A stretch of 26,652 nt of DNA from UBA12088 sp041920275 (lineage in GTDB: Bacteria; Patescibacteriota; Minisyncoccia; Phycocordibacterales; UBA12088): contig JAYRSE010000002.1 of NCBI GenBank assembly GCA_041920275.1, forward strand, positions 1 to 26,652, read 5' to 3'. A program made the translations under genes and the position numbers. The notes beneath the pieces are model-generated. The model saw only the letters and a list, made by a program, of their open reading frames with translations. It did no database searches and had not been told where the DNA came from. Below, piece after piece: positions 6,605 through 14,407 of the stretch. The stretch's first letter is position 1. Each line of letters starts with the position of its first letter.

Positions 6605-8254
6605 ATGCCTATGAAAGAGCTCAAACCAAAATATGTTCTCTACGCTCGCAAGAGTACCGAGGATGATGACAAGCAGGTCATGAGCATAGAAGCGCAGTTG
6701 TTCGAGCTTCGGGAGTTTGCGCGTCGAGAACAGCTTGAAATCCTATCGGAGTTTCAAGAGTCGAAAAGCGCAAAGACACCCGGGCGGGAGGTTTTCGGGA
6801 CCATGATGGACATGGTGGAGCGTGAGCGCGAGGGTCTCGGTATTTTGGCATGGCACCCTGACCGTCTGGCACGAAATAGCATAGATGGTGGGCGCATTGT
6901 GTACGCGGTAGATACTGAGCGCATTGTGTCTTTACGCTTTCCGACATTTTGGTTTGAGCCAACGCCGCAAGGAAAGTTCATGTTACAAGTGGCGTTCGGT
7001 CAATCGAAGTACTTTTCCGATAACTTGGTAGAGAACGTGAAGCGTGGAATGCGCCAAAAACTTCGCCGTGGTGAGTGGCTCACGAAAGCCCCCTATGGAT
7101 ATGTGAACAATCTGAAAACGCGCAATATTGAACCGCATCCCGTGTACTCAAAGATAGTGGTGCGGGCTTTCGAGGAGTATGTGACAGGTACCCACACTAT
7201 TGAGTCACTGGCGACGTTTTTGGCTGACCTTGGTTTACTGACCAGGAACCGAACACCCCTTGGCAAAGCTTCCATCGTGCGACTTTTGACGAACCGTGCG
7301 TATCTGGGCTTTATCAAACACCATGATGAATGGCACGCTGGAAGCTTTGCGCCGATCGTCACGCCCTCACTGTTTGAAGCGGCGCAAAAGGTACTTCAAG
7401 CGAAGCGGCGGCCACGTGTACAGAAACAGGCGCATGACTTTCCTCTGACGCAGTTTGCGATATGTGGCGAGTGTGGCGGCATGATCACCGCACAGTACAC
7501 CAGAAACAGGCATGGCACGCAGTACACCTACTACCGCTGTACCCAAAAGAAGGGCACATGCCGCCAGCCGTACATCTCCGCCGCATCGCTTGAAGCACAA
7601 GTTGATTGCGCGCTTCAAACAGTGGCACTGCCGTTGGGTGAAATAGACAAAGTTGAGCAGTGGGTACAGCGGTGGGAGCAGGAACAGAGTACCGAGAGCG
7701 GCAGTGCCGCCCGAGACCTGAAAGGTGAGATTGCGGGAGTGCAGGACAAGCTCGACCGTTTGGTGTCACTGTACCTTGATGGTGATATTGAGCGCGTGCA
7801 GTACTTGACCCGCAAAGATGCTTTGATGCGCGAAAAGGCACTTTTGGATGAGAAGCTGGCAGGTCTCGGGCACGGGCGTGACGATCGGCTCCAACCCTTG
7901 CGGCGTTTCGTTTTGTCTTTGAGAGAGGCCACGAAATTAGCGGAGCGCGGTGAGATGCGCAAAAAACGTGACTTTTTGAAAACGCTCGGCTCCAACCCTT
8001 CTCTCAAAGCCAAAACGCTTTCATGGCATTGGGATACGCTTTGGGATGGCGTCGCGCACGCAAAGGCCGATTTAGCGCACGGCGGGGCTGTGTGGGCGCG
8101 CCGCGCCGCCCCTGTCGCCGCCGCAGGCGGCCTTGCTTCCGAACTTGTTTCTATTGGTGACCCTACCGGGAATCGAACCCGGATTACCGCCGTGAAAGGT
8201 GAGGAGCGAATACGTGGAGCTCCGAAGACCTTGCGAGACGTTTTGCGAAGCTGA
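6605..8254 (+). CDS. large serine recombinase (site-specific integrase family)
   Basis: A 549-residue protein. The resolvase catalytic domain comes first: YARKST with nucleophile Ser17, SIEAQ, and DRLAR at 86-90. A Recombinase domain follows (~155-260), then a zinc-ribbon (C287, C290, C312, C319) and a coiled-coil (~365-420). This order is that of phage/transposon-type large serine integrases. I chose ATG 6605 (ATG 6611 is also possible); a TTG at 6581 lies inside the inverted repeat. From about residue 485 the frame runs through the right repeat arm, and from ~518 through the tRNA-Glu fragment, so the last ~65 residues are probably not native and the functional protein likely ended near 8050. 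No strong ribosome binding site is seen. Confidence 0.9.
   Translation: MPMKELKPKYVLYARKSTEDDDKQVMSIEAQLFELREFARREQLEILSEFQESKSAKTPGREVFGTMMDMVEREREGLGILAWHPDRLARNSIDGGRIVYAVDTERIVSLRFPTFWFEPTPQGKFMLQVAFGQSKYFSDNLVENVKRGMRQKLRRGEWLTKAPYGYVNNLKTRNIEPHPVYSKIVVRAFEEYVTGTHTIESLATFLADLGLLTRNRTPLGKASIVRLLTNRAYLGFIKHHDEWHAGSFAPIVTPSLFEAAQKVLQAKRRPRVQKQAHDFPLTQFAICGECGGMITAQYTRNRHGTQYTYYRCTQKKGTCRQPYISAASLEAQVDCALQTVALPLGEIDKVEQWVQRWEQEQSTESGSAARDLKGEIAGVQDKLDRLVSLYLDGDIERVQYLTRKDALMREKALLDEKLAGLGHGRDDRLQPLRRFVLSLREATKLAERGEMRKKRDFLKTLGSNPSLKAKTLSWHWDTLWDGVAHAKADLAHGGAVWARRAAPVAAAGGLASELVSIGDPTGNRTRITAVKGEERIRGAPKTLRDVLRS
8058..8160. repeat. right arm of 103-bp inverted repeat around the serine recombinase
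   Basis: Reverse complement of 6484-6586. It overlaps the recombinase 3' coding sequence and abuts the tRNA-Glu fragment, sharing its last three bases (TGA at 8158-8160). The two arms therefore define an element of about 1.68 kb with one end exactly at a tRNA-derived sequence. Confidence 0.88.
8157..8199. repeat. 43-bp duplicate of the tRNA-Glu 3' part, probable attachment-site remnant
   Basis: Identical to 8420-8462 inside and just beyond the intact tRNA-Glu gene. It covers the acceptor 3' strand, T-arm and anticodon-arm 3' half up to the anticodon loop, then diverges. A 3' tRNA fragment of this kind is the usual trace of integration into a tRNA gene. The 220 bp between the copies contain no integrase, so either a very small element or tandem events must be assumed. 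Confidence 0.75.
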
Positions 8255-8371
8255 GCTTGTCGAAGCTGAAGCAAAAGGTCCGCAAGGTGTACTGCTCCTG
8301 TAAGGAGGACGCACGAAGTGCATCCTGCCATCGCCCCGCACGGTGGGTATTCGGTCGCACCCGCAGGTGCC
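8200..8371. other. hairpin-rich non-coding segment between tRNA-Glu copies
   Basis: Beyond the recombinase stop at 8254 no gene is seen. A nested inverted structure (ACCTTGCG with CGCAAGGT, and GTTTTGC with GCAAAA inside it) lies around 8229-8298. A second hairpin (AGGACGCAC against GTGCATCCT, one mismatch) lies around 8306-8327. Confidence 0.45.
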
Positions 8372-8418
8372 TCGACAAGAAAACACACCCACTCAGCACG
8401 GGTGTGTTTTCTTGTCGA
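8372..8418. terminator. strong hairpin terminator beyond tRNA-Glu, possibly bidirectional
   Basis: A perfect 19-bp stem (8372-8390 with 8400-8418) around a 9-base loop. GGGTGTGTTTTCTTG supplies a T-rich run on either strand. It starts 2 bases beyond the 3' end of the minus-strand tRNA-Glu gene, so it most likely ends that transcript, and it could also stop rightward transcription from the recombinase. Confidence 0.8.
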
Positions 8419-8420
8419 TG

Positions 8421-8492
8421 TGACCCTACCGGGAATCGAACCCGGATTACCGCCGTGAAAGGGCGATGTCCTAACCGTTAGACGATAGGGCC
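8421..8492 (-). tRNA. tRNA-Glu (anticodon UUC)
   Basis: Read on the minus strand, the 72-nt gene folds as a cloverleaf: acceptor GGCCCTA with TAGGGTC (one G-U pair), a D-arm with CTAACGGTTAG, an anticodon loop CTTTCAC giving UUC, and T-arm CCGGG-TTCGATT-CCCGG. Discriminator A; CCA is not encoded. Its 3' part is duplicated at 8157-8199, which marks it as an integration target. Confidence 0.96.
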
Positions 8493-8503
8493 GAACAGCT
8501 GCC

Positions 8504-8600
8504 AGTATACCACGAACGCCCCGCTCTGCGAGCCGTCCGCAGCATGGCTGGGCACATACGTGTACGGCGAGGATTATACAACACGGACCGGAAAATGCAA
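8504..8600 (-). promoter_or_regulatory. promoters for tRNA-Glu
   Basis: On the minus strand, TTGCAT (8595-8600) lies 16 bases from TATAAT (8573-8578), a near-consensus pair. A second, extended -10 element (TGG-TATACT, TATACT at 8504-8509) lies 11 bases before the tRNA 5' end. Either or both could serve the tRNA. Confidence 0.65.
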
Positions 8601-8658
8601 AACAACACGAACAACATGCGGCATGCGTGCGCGCTTGGAATGCTTTTTTTACGCGACG

Positions 8659-8699
8659 TGCTATAGTTTCCCACAGACACGTTCCGCCCACCCTGAGGT
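8659..8699 (+). promoter_or_regulatory. extended -10 promoter and Shine-Dalgarno for the 8707 gene
   Basis: TGC-TATAGT at 8659-8667 is an extended -10 element. About 40 bases downstream, GAGGT (8695-8699) precedes the ATG at 8707 by 7 bases. No clear -35 box is seen. Confidence 0.5.
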
Positions 8700-8706
8700 A
8701 CCCACG

Positions 8707-8991
8707 ATGGTCAAGACCAACAAACGATCGTCCACACCCATCCGCTTCTTGGTTCCCGCAGACAAACAAGACGCACTGCTTGAGTACTACAAGAGCATCG
8801 CGCGAGGAAGCGATCTTTCCTGCTATGCGGAGATCGTGCGACCGCGCTATAGAGATATCACCTACTATGGCGCGATCATGCATCCTGAAGAGCGCGCGGT
8901 CGTACTGGTGTTCGAGCACATCAAGAACTCCGCCGCGTTCGTGAATGGGGCCATCAACGCCTGCCCGTGGGCCCTATTCCACAGAACATGA
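8707..8991 (+). CDS. small protein of unknown function (94 aa)
   Basis: I do not recognise a family. The product is 94 residues with a basic start (MVKTNKRSS) and mixed alpha/beta character, without a signal peptide or membrane segment. The case that it is real rests on the extended -10 element, a GAGGT ribosome binding site 7 bases before ATG, and a textbook terminator right after the stop: a self-contained single-gene unit. Longer upstream starts in the same frame would lie ahead of the promoter and are rejected. Confidence 0.7.
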   Translation: MVKTNKRSSTPIRFLVPADKQDALLEYYKSIARGSDLSCYAEIVRPRYRDITYYGAIMHPEERAVVLVFEHIKNSAAFVNGAINACPWALFHRT

Positions 8992-8999
8992 CACGATGT

Positions 9000-9039
9000 A
9001 ACCCCGCGCCCATCAAGGTGCGGGGTTCGCTGTTTTTTT
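9000..9039 (+). terminator. rho-independent terminator after the 8707 gene
   Basis: An 11-bp stem (9000-9010 with 9017-9027, one G-T pair) around CATCAA, followed after a few bases by seven T at 9033-9039. Confidence 0.88.
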
Positions 9040-9109
9040 CGTTCACACGAGCGCACCACGACCTACAGTAATACCAACTTCTTCAACCAACCACCGGGAC
9101 ACGGAGCAT

Positions 9110-9174
9110 GTATACCTTTTTGAGAAACTGAGACCGTGCAAGCGCCCTTGGAGCGGTTTCTCAAAAAGGTGTAC
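9110..9174. repeat. long hairpin with 19-bp arms
   Basis: 9110-9128 pairs with 9156-9174 (one G-U) around a 27-base loop that itself contains CAAG-cgcc-CTTG. It lies 22 bases beyond the 3' end of uppP and 70 bases beyond the previous terminator. No T-run follows on either strand, so it is not a standard terminator. Confidence 0.75.
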
Positions 9175-9196
9175 GGGCGGAGTTCCTGATGGTTTC

Positions 9197-10042
9197 TTAG
9201 GGATGGTATAACACCAACACGGCACAGGCGAGGAGCACCCGATACGCCACGAACACGAGGAGTGAGTGCCGACGCAGAAACTTGAGGAGATAGTGCACCG
9301 ACGCGACCCCTGAAACAAACGCGGCGAGAGATGCGAGCGCGAGCATGTGCCACTCGCTTTCCGCGATACCCGCTCCGCCGAGCTCGAGGAGCTTTTTGCT
9401 CCCCGCCCCGAGCACGATCGGGACCATGAGGAGGAACGCGAACCGTGCGGCATGCTCCCGCGTGAGTCCCAAGAGCATACCCCCCGCAATGGTCGCGCCA
9501 CTTCTCGAGACGCCGGGCACAAGCGCAAGCGCCTGAAAGCACCCGATCGAGAACGCCTTACGAAGCGTAAGCGTTGACGACGGCATCACCTCGTGTGCCG
9601 CATGCGAAGAAGCGGATGCGTTCCTGCGTGCATAGACCCACTCCGCAAAGGCAAGCAACCCCGAGCCGGAAAGCAAGACCCATGCCACGAGCACCGGGTC
9701 GCGAAACACGGTGTCCATCGTTTCCTCAAGGAAAAGCCCCGCAAGGACCGCGGGAACGGTACCGACCGCGAGCGCACCGAGCATGGTGCGCGACTCCGCG
9801 GGCACCGCCCTACCGCGCACCACACGCCCCGCATCGGAGATCAATCGCCCGATGTCGACGCGAAAGTACAACACGACCGCAAGCGCGGTCACAAGCTGCA
9901 AGACCGCATCGACCGCAAGGCCGTGCTCTGTCTCCACACCCAAAAGCTCGCGCGCGAGGATCAAGTGCCCGGAGGATGATATAGGCAGAAACTCGGTCAC
10001 TCCCTGCACGACTCCCAAGACTATTGCATCGAGTGCTTCCAT
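9197..10042 (-). CDS. uppP: undecaprenyl-diphosphatase UppP (BacA)
   Basis: A 281-residue integral membrane protein. It recycles the undecaprenyl carrier for peptidoglycan and surface polysaccharide synthesis by removing a phosphate from undecaprenyl diphosphate. Both family signatures are present: EFLPISSSGHL at 17-27 and PGVSRSGAT at 176-184; the rest is a series of hydrophobic helices. Length is normal for the family. It stands alone on the minus strand, divergent from the DsbA-like gene. The ATG at 10042 has no obvious ribosome binding site. Confidence 0.96.
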   Translation of the reverse strand: MEALDAIVLGVVQGVTEFLPISSSGHLILARELLGVETEHGLAVDAVLQLVTALAVVLYFRVDIGRLISDAGRVVRGRAVPAESRTMLGALAVGTVPAVLAGLFLEETMDTVFRDPVLVAWVLLSGSGLLAFAEWVYARRNASASSHAAHEVMPSSTLTLRKAFSIGCFQALALVPGVSRSGATIAGGMLLGLTREHAARFAFLLMVPIVLGAGSKKLLELGGAGIAESEWHMLALASLAAFVSGVASVHYLLKFLRRHSLLVFVAYRVLLACAVLVLYHP

Positions 10043-10072
10043 GACATGTGTCGAGTGTTCGTGCAGCCCACC

Positions 10073-10081
10073 TGTGGTACA
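10073..10081 (+). promoter_or_regulatory. possible extended -10 element for the DsbA-like gene
   Basis: TGG-TACACT lies about 45 bases ahead of the ATG at 10126. A small hairpin (GCGCAC-TCG-GTGCGC, about 10092-10106) lies in the leader. No convincing -35. Confidence 0.35.
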
Positions 10082-10125
10082 CTGAGGATATGCGCACTCG
10101 GTGCGCCTAAGTGTAGCACACCCGC

Positions 10126-10956
10126 ATGTACCCGCGAAACCGCAGACGCATCATACTCTTCGCAATGGCATGCGCGCTTGCCGTCGGATCGGTCGCCGTG
10201 GCATATATATGGCGGTCGAACACCGCCACGGAAAGAGTCGCGATACCCAATGCCACGAGTACCGTCGACATGCGCGAGCTCGAAAACCGGGACCATGTCT
10301 ACGGCAACCCGGGCGCACCGATCGTCTTTGTCACCTACTCGGACTTTTTGTGTCCGTACTGCAAGGAATTCCACGCCACCATGAAGCGGGTCGTCGAACG
10401 GTACGGCACCAACGGCGACGTTGCCTGGGTCTTTCGCCACATGCCTATCGTTCGTCTCCATCCGCACGCGGCAACCTACGCGCTTGCAAGCGAATGCGTC
10501 GCACAGAATGCGGGACACCCTGGCTTTTGGGAATTCGCCGACCTGCTCTACGCGACCGTCACGCCCGAACGTGTTCTCTCGAGTGCCGAACTCGTCGTGC
10601 TCGCAGAGCGTGTGGGAGTACCGAAGGAAGACTTCACCGCGTGCATGCTCGACGGTTCGCTCATGGAGCGCATCGAGGCGGATTTTGCCGACGCGATACA
10701 GGCGGGTGCGTCCGCCACACCCTTCACCATCATCGTGACCGCCTACCAAGAACTGCGCCGACAAGGTTCACGCCCGTACCCGGTCGTCGCCGCGACGGTC
10801 GAGGCGATGCTCCGCAACATCGGCGCGCTCAAGACGCAGAACGACCGCCCCGACGACATGCGCAACCTCTTCGAGGCGATCGAAGACGACACCTCGGAAG
10901 CACACGGCACCGAACTCACCCCGGAGGATGCACCGCAGGAAGCGGAAGACAGGTAA
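10126..10956 (+). CDS. membrane-anchored DsbA-like thioredoxin-fold protein
   Basis: A 276-residue protein. A basic N-terminus and one hydrophobic segment (~9-28) form a signal anchor that places the rest outside the cytoplasm. The thioredoxin fold starts with a VTYSDFLCPYC segment whose active-site pair is C76-P-Y-C79, and the cis-proline loop is ATPF with Pro199. CPYC resembles thiol oxidases of the DsbA/Thioredoxin_4 group, so disulfide formation or exchange in exported proteins is the inferred role. The C-terminal ~40 residues are acidic and probably disordered. Its stop is 7 bases from the stop of the convergent helicase gene, with no terminator between. Confidence 0.88.
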   Translation: MYPRNRRRIILFAMACALAVGSVAVAYIWRSNTATERVAIPNATSTVDMRELENRDHVYGNPGAPIVFVTYSDFLCPYCKEFHATMKRVVERYGTNGDVAWVFRHMPIVRLHPHAATYALASECVAQNAGHPGFWEFADLLYATVTPERVLSSAELVVLAERVGVPKEDFTACMLDGSLMERIEADFADAIQAGASATPFTIIVTAYQELRRQGSRPYPVVAATVEAMLRNIGALKTQNDRPDDMRNLFEAIEDDTSEAHGTELTPEDAPQEAEDR

Positions 10957-10963
10957 CCACCCG

Positions 10964-13963
10964 TCACTCCTCCTGCAGATCTCGCAGGCGACACGCTGTG
11001 CACGTATCATCGCCACAGCGCGTGTCCCAGAATGAAAGCGTGCGGATCTCTTCGGCCACGCGCCTGATCTCGTCTTCGAGCGCAGAGGACTCCTCTGTGG
11101 TTATCACGAAGGATTCCCGCTTGTATTTTCCACTATCGTTGGGTTCGATGAAGTCGAGCACTCCTTCCTGCATCCGATACTGCCCGTCGTTGTAGCGATC
11201 GAGGAGCAGCTTGTAGAAGGTGATCTGTCGCCGGTATCCTCCCGCCCCCGCCTTGCTCTGCGCACTCTTGGTGAGCCCTTCGATCTCATTCCTGCTTTTC
11301 GGCTTGCCGGTCTTGTAGTCCACCACTGACACCTCGCGACAACGGTCATCGAGACATTCGAGCTTGTCCATCTTACCCGTGAGCCGGATGGTACCGTCGA
11401 GCAGCACACCGTTCACTGCAAGCTCGTTCTTTGTGCGAGGTTTCCAGGTGGCCTGGTATGCATCGTACCACCCCGAAAGCGCGGCACCGGTATCGCGCAT
11501 CACCCGATCGAACAGAACGGGTGGCAGGTCCACCTCTTCCATGTGGCGGCCGAAACACGCCAAAAGATACTCCTTGCCCGTCGAGACGTCTTTGTTGCGC
11601 GCATTGAAGAAGTCCTCCAACGCCCCATGCACGGCGGTACCCTTCTGCTGGTGAATGGTCGGCACGAACTGCGTGTAAAAGAAGTTTTCATAGAACCATT
11701 TCCACGGACAAGTAAGGTAATTGTTGAGCGCCGTCGCGGAAATTCCACGCTCATTGAAGGCCTCCCGTATGAACTCACGGTAACGCTCCGCACCCTGTCG
11801 CCCGATACGCTCCACAAAGAGCGGTGGCCGCTTGCCTGCGTAGCGTTCGGACACCTCCGCATCTCCGACCCGATGTTCGGGACGGATCTCCTCGATGAAT
11901 TGCGAGGGTACCCGATCCCTGCCGTCGGGAGCGACCGCGGCATAGCTCACGTACACATCACGCCGTGCTCGCGTTACCGCAACGTAAAAGAGTCGGCGCT
12001 CGTCTTCGACGTCGGACCCTTCCGAGACCGCACGGTCGCCTTCCATGACGGGCAGCACAAAGTACCGCTTCGCACGCTTGCCTCCCCAGTGCCCGTCATA
12101 AGCATGCGCGATGTACACATGGTCGAACTCAAGCCCTTTCGCATGGTGTGCGGTCATAAGGCGCACGGCGTTAGGCGTATGGCGTGGTTCCGCCTCGAGC
12201 GTAAGGTTGTGCTCTTCGAGGATGCGTAGGAACACTCCGTAATCGCTCAACGAAAAGAACGGCTTTCGACGCACATGCGCTTTCATCTCGTCGAACAGTC
12301 GCACGAGCTTGTCGAACTTTTCGGTATGGAACGTGGAATGCTGGATATGCTCCAAAAGTCCCGAATCACGCGCCACCGCTTCGAACAGGTTGAGGAAGGA
12401 TTCGTTCTCGGAAAGAGTCTTCCATGTGGTGAGCTTCGTAGCGAGCGCATCCACCGTTTCGGGTGCGGTGAGCGTGATGCTCGCGTGGTCCATGAGCACC
12501 TCGTAGACACTCCGACGCTCGGTCCGTGCGGCACGCAAAAGCGCATACGCATCGGGTACCGTGATGCGCAAGAAGCCCACAAAAAGCACCTTTGCGAGCA
12601 CATCGTCGTTCCCAAGATCCTCGACCGCACGCAGGAGCAGATTGAACTTGCGTATGTCGGGGTCGTCGAGCACGCCGTGGCCGGACTCGATCAAGAAGGG
12701 GATGCTCAGTCGCTCGAAGTAGTCGGCAATGTCGTCAACATCGCGGTTGTTGCGGTACAGGATCGCGATCTCGTGTGCCGGCACCCCGTCGTCGAGCTGC
12801 CGCTTCACCGACTCCGCGAGAAAAAGCAGCTCCTCGTCGTCCGCCCCGAACTGATACACCTTGATGCGGAGGTCCTTGCCTGCGGGGCTCGCATGGGCGA
12901 CGAGCGGTGCGGCAATGCCGCTTGCGGCGTGCTCGATCAGGGACTGTGCGGCGTCGAGTACGCCCTGATGACTGCGATAGTTGGTGTCGAGGGTGATGCG
13001 GCGCACGTCCCTGAACATGCGCTCGAAGTAGAGGAAGTTCGCAAGTGAAGCACCCTGGAAGCGAAAGATCGCCTGTTTCTCGTCACCCACGACAAAGAGG
13101 TTCGGACGATCGAAGAAGGTGGCCAGAAGTTCGAGGATCCTGTTCTGCGCCCCGTTCGTATCCTGATGCTCATCGACCAGGAAGTACTGGTACTCCTCTT
13201 GGAGCTCGCGCAGAAAGTCTTCACTGCCCTCCATGGCCTCGATAAGGAGCAAGAGCGAGTCGTCGAAGTCAAAGCGCTTCTTGTGTGCAAGCTCATCCTG
13301 GTACCTGCGGTAGAGCTCCGCCAGCTCCTCGTTCTTCTCGATCACCCGAAATGCTTTCTGTGCGTCGCTTTTCATCTTGCCCGCATGGGCACCCTTCTCA
13401 TGGTAGAGGTCGTCACGACTCTCGAGCGCATGGCGTTCTTGCGCCACCCACTCGCGAAACTTCACGGGCGAGAAGCCCTCGCGTTTGAGGTTCGATATGG
13501 CACGCAAGATCTCGGGTACGTTGTGGTAGGGCTCGCCAAGCGGTTTCAGGATCTCGTAGCTCCCCTGATCGAGCAGCGAACGAACGATGTCGATACGCTC
13601 GACCTCCGATGCGTTAGAGCGACCGACGATTCCCGCGAAGCGCTCGGGGTTGCTGTCGATCACGTGGTGCGCAAAACTGTGAAAAGTGAAAATGGAGACG
13701 CGGTACCCGTCGCTCCCGATGATGGAAACGAGGCGCTTGCGCATGTTCGCCGCCGCCGCGTTCGTGAACGTGAGCGCAAGGATCGCGTCCGCGGGGATGT
13801 CGGTCCGCCGCAGGATGTTCGCGATGCGCAGGGTGAGTATCTGGGTCTTGCCGGTACCCGGACCCGCAATGACCATCACCGGCCCGTCGATCGCGTCCAC
13901 CGCCTCCCGCTGACGGTCGTTCAAGCGGGCGTACAGGGTTTCAAATGCGGCACTCGTTCGCAT
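10964..13963 (-). CDS. UvrD-type DNA helicase fused to RecB/AddB-like nuclease with putative Fe-S cluster
   Basis: A 999-residue protein. The SF1A helicase part carries Walker A AGPGTGKT (33-40), DEHQDT (264-269), GDEKQAIFRFQGA (293-305), TAHHAKGLEFD (604-614) and RRLFYVAVTRAR (656-667). A C-terminal PD-(D/E)XK nuclease follows: His779, Asp866 (GKMDKLE), Asp882/Lys884 (VVDYKTGK), Gln913. Cys752 ahead of the nuclease plus Cys983, Cys988 and Cys991 at the end match the four-cysteine Fe-S staple of AddB-type nucleases. One chain thus unites helicase and nuclease, as in the halves of AddAB/AdnAB, suggesting end-resection repair. A TAGACT box with an upstream TGG lies about 7 bases before ATG. Confidence 0.92.
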   Translation of the reverse strand: MRTSAAFETLYARLNDRQREAVDAIDGPVMVIAGPGTGKTQILTLRIANILRRTDIPADAILALTFTNAAAANMRKRLVSIIGSDGYRVSIFTFHSFAHHVIDSNPERFAGIVGRSNASEVERIDIVRSLLDQGSYEILKPLGEPYHNVPEILRAISNLKREGFSPVKFREWVAQERHALESRDDLYHEKGAHAGKMKSDAQKAFRVIEKNEELAELYRRYQDELAHKKRFDFDDSLLLLIEAMEGSEDFLRELQEEYQYFLVDEHQDTNGAQNRILELLATFFDRPNLFVVGDEKQAIFRFQGASLANFLYFERMFRDVRRITLDTNYRSHQGVLDAAQSLIEHAASGIAAPLVAHASPAGKDLRIKVYQFGADDEELLFLAESVKRQLDDGVPAHEIAILYRNNRDVDDIADYFERLSIPFLIESGHGVLDDPDIRKFNLLLRAVEDLGNDDVLAKVLFVGFLRITVPDAYALLRAARTERRSVYEVLMDHASITLTAPETVDALATKLTTWKTLSENESFLNLFEAVARDSGLLEHIQHSTFHTEKFDKLVRLFDEMKAHVRRKPFFSLSDYGVFLRILEEHNLTLEAEPRHTPNAVRLMTAHHAKGLEFDHVYIAHAYDGHWGGKRAKRYFVLPVMEGDRAVSEGSDVEDERRLFYVAVTRARRDVYVSYAAVAPDGRDRVPSQFIEEIRPEHRVGDAEVSERYAGKRPPLFVERIGRQGAERYREFIREAFNERGISATALNNYLTCPWKWFYENFFYTQFVPTIHQQKGTAVHGALEDFFNARNKDVSTGKEYLLACFGRHMEEVDLPPVLFDRVMRDTGAALSGWYDAYQATWKPRTKNELAVNGVLLDGTIRLTGKMDKLECLDDRCREVSVVDYKTGKPKSRNEIEGLTKSAQSKAGAGGYRRQITFYKLLLDRYNDGQYRMQEGVLDFIEPNDSGKYKRESFVITTEESSALEDEIRRVAEEIRTLSFWDTRCGDDTCTACRLRDLQEE

Positions 13964-14036
13964 ACACGCAGTCTACCACAAGAACGCCCCGCCGTTCAGT
14001 GTCTATCGGCACCTCGCAAACCTTCGGTCGATAGTG

Positions 14037-14086
14037 TATAGTGCCTGCGGAAACCCTATTCTACCAACCCCGAAAGGAGAGTCGAG
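14037..14086 (+). promoter_or_regulatory. -10 element and strong Shine-Dalgarno for the 14087 gene
   Basis: TATAGT at 14037-14042 lies 44 bases before the start. AAAGGAGAG ends about 5 bases before the ATG and is the best ribosome binding site in the window. Confidence 0.55.
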
Positions 14087-14407
14087 ATGACGATCACATT
14101 GACCACTGAGCAACTGCGGGAACAAATGCTCGGTCATCCGGAGATAGGAACGACGATACGTATTACTGACGGAGGAGAAGTGCGCCTGTACATCATGTGC
14201 AGCATATTCGCCCCTCCGGAAGAAGACACGGATGGTGAGCACGAGCTGTACCTCCATCGCGACGGTTCGTGGAGAGATTCTATGTATAGTGGCCCGACCC
14301 CGGAACAGACCGCACTCCTCTTCCACACCAGAGACGAAACGGAACGGAGACTCTCGGAAATCAACACCGCACTCGCCTCACCGCACCTGCCACCCCGCTC
14401 GCTCTAA
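14087..14407 (+). CDS. small acidic protein of unknown function (106 aa)
   Basis: Not recognised. The 106-residue product is soluble and acidic, with no signal peptide or membrane segment and a helical-looking C-terminal third (DETERRLSEINTAL). The strong AGGAG ribosome binding site and upstream -10 box argue that it is real. Its last 30 bases overlap the 3' end of the convergent pheT. A CACCGAC-CTCGGC-GTCGGTG hairpin with a T-rich tail, inside pheT just beyond its stop (~14434-14470), could end its transcript. Gene layout resembles the 94-residue unknown at 8707. Confidence 0.7.
   Translation: MTITLTTEQLREQMLGHPEIGTTIRITDGGEVRLYIMCSIFAPPEEDTDGEHELYLHRDGSWRDSMYSGPTPEQTALLFHTRDETERRLSEINTALASPHLPPRSL

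Noticed and set aside
8157..8199. Second tRNA-Glu gene
   Set aside because: Only the 3' part is present; D-arm and 5' acceptor strand are missing.
7615..8919. Long 434-residue minus-strand open frame
   Set aside because: It is antisense to the recombinase and runs through the inverted repeat, both tRNA-Glu copies and the terminator; composition is that of a shadow frame.
9110..9174. Rho-independent terminator for uppP
   Set aside because: Strong hairpin but no T-run on either strand after the stem.
9574..10085. Plus-strand frames opposite uppP and other long frames opposite the helicase and pheT genes
   Set aside because: Arg/Pro/Ser-rich shadows of GC-rich coding sequence without start signals.
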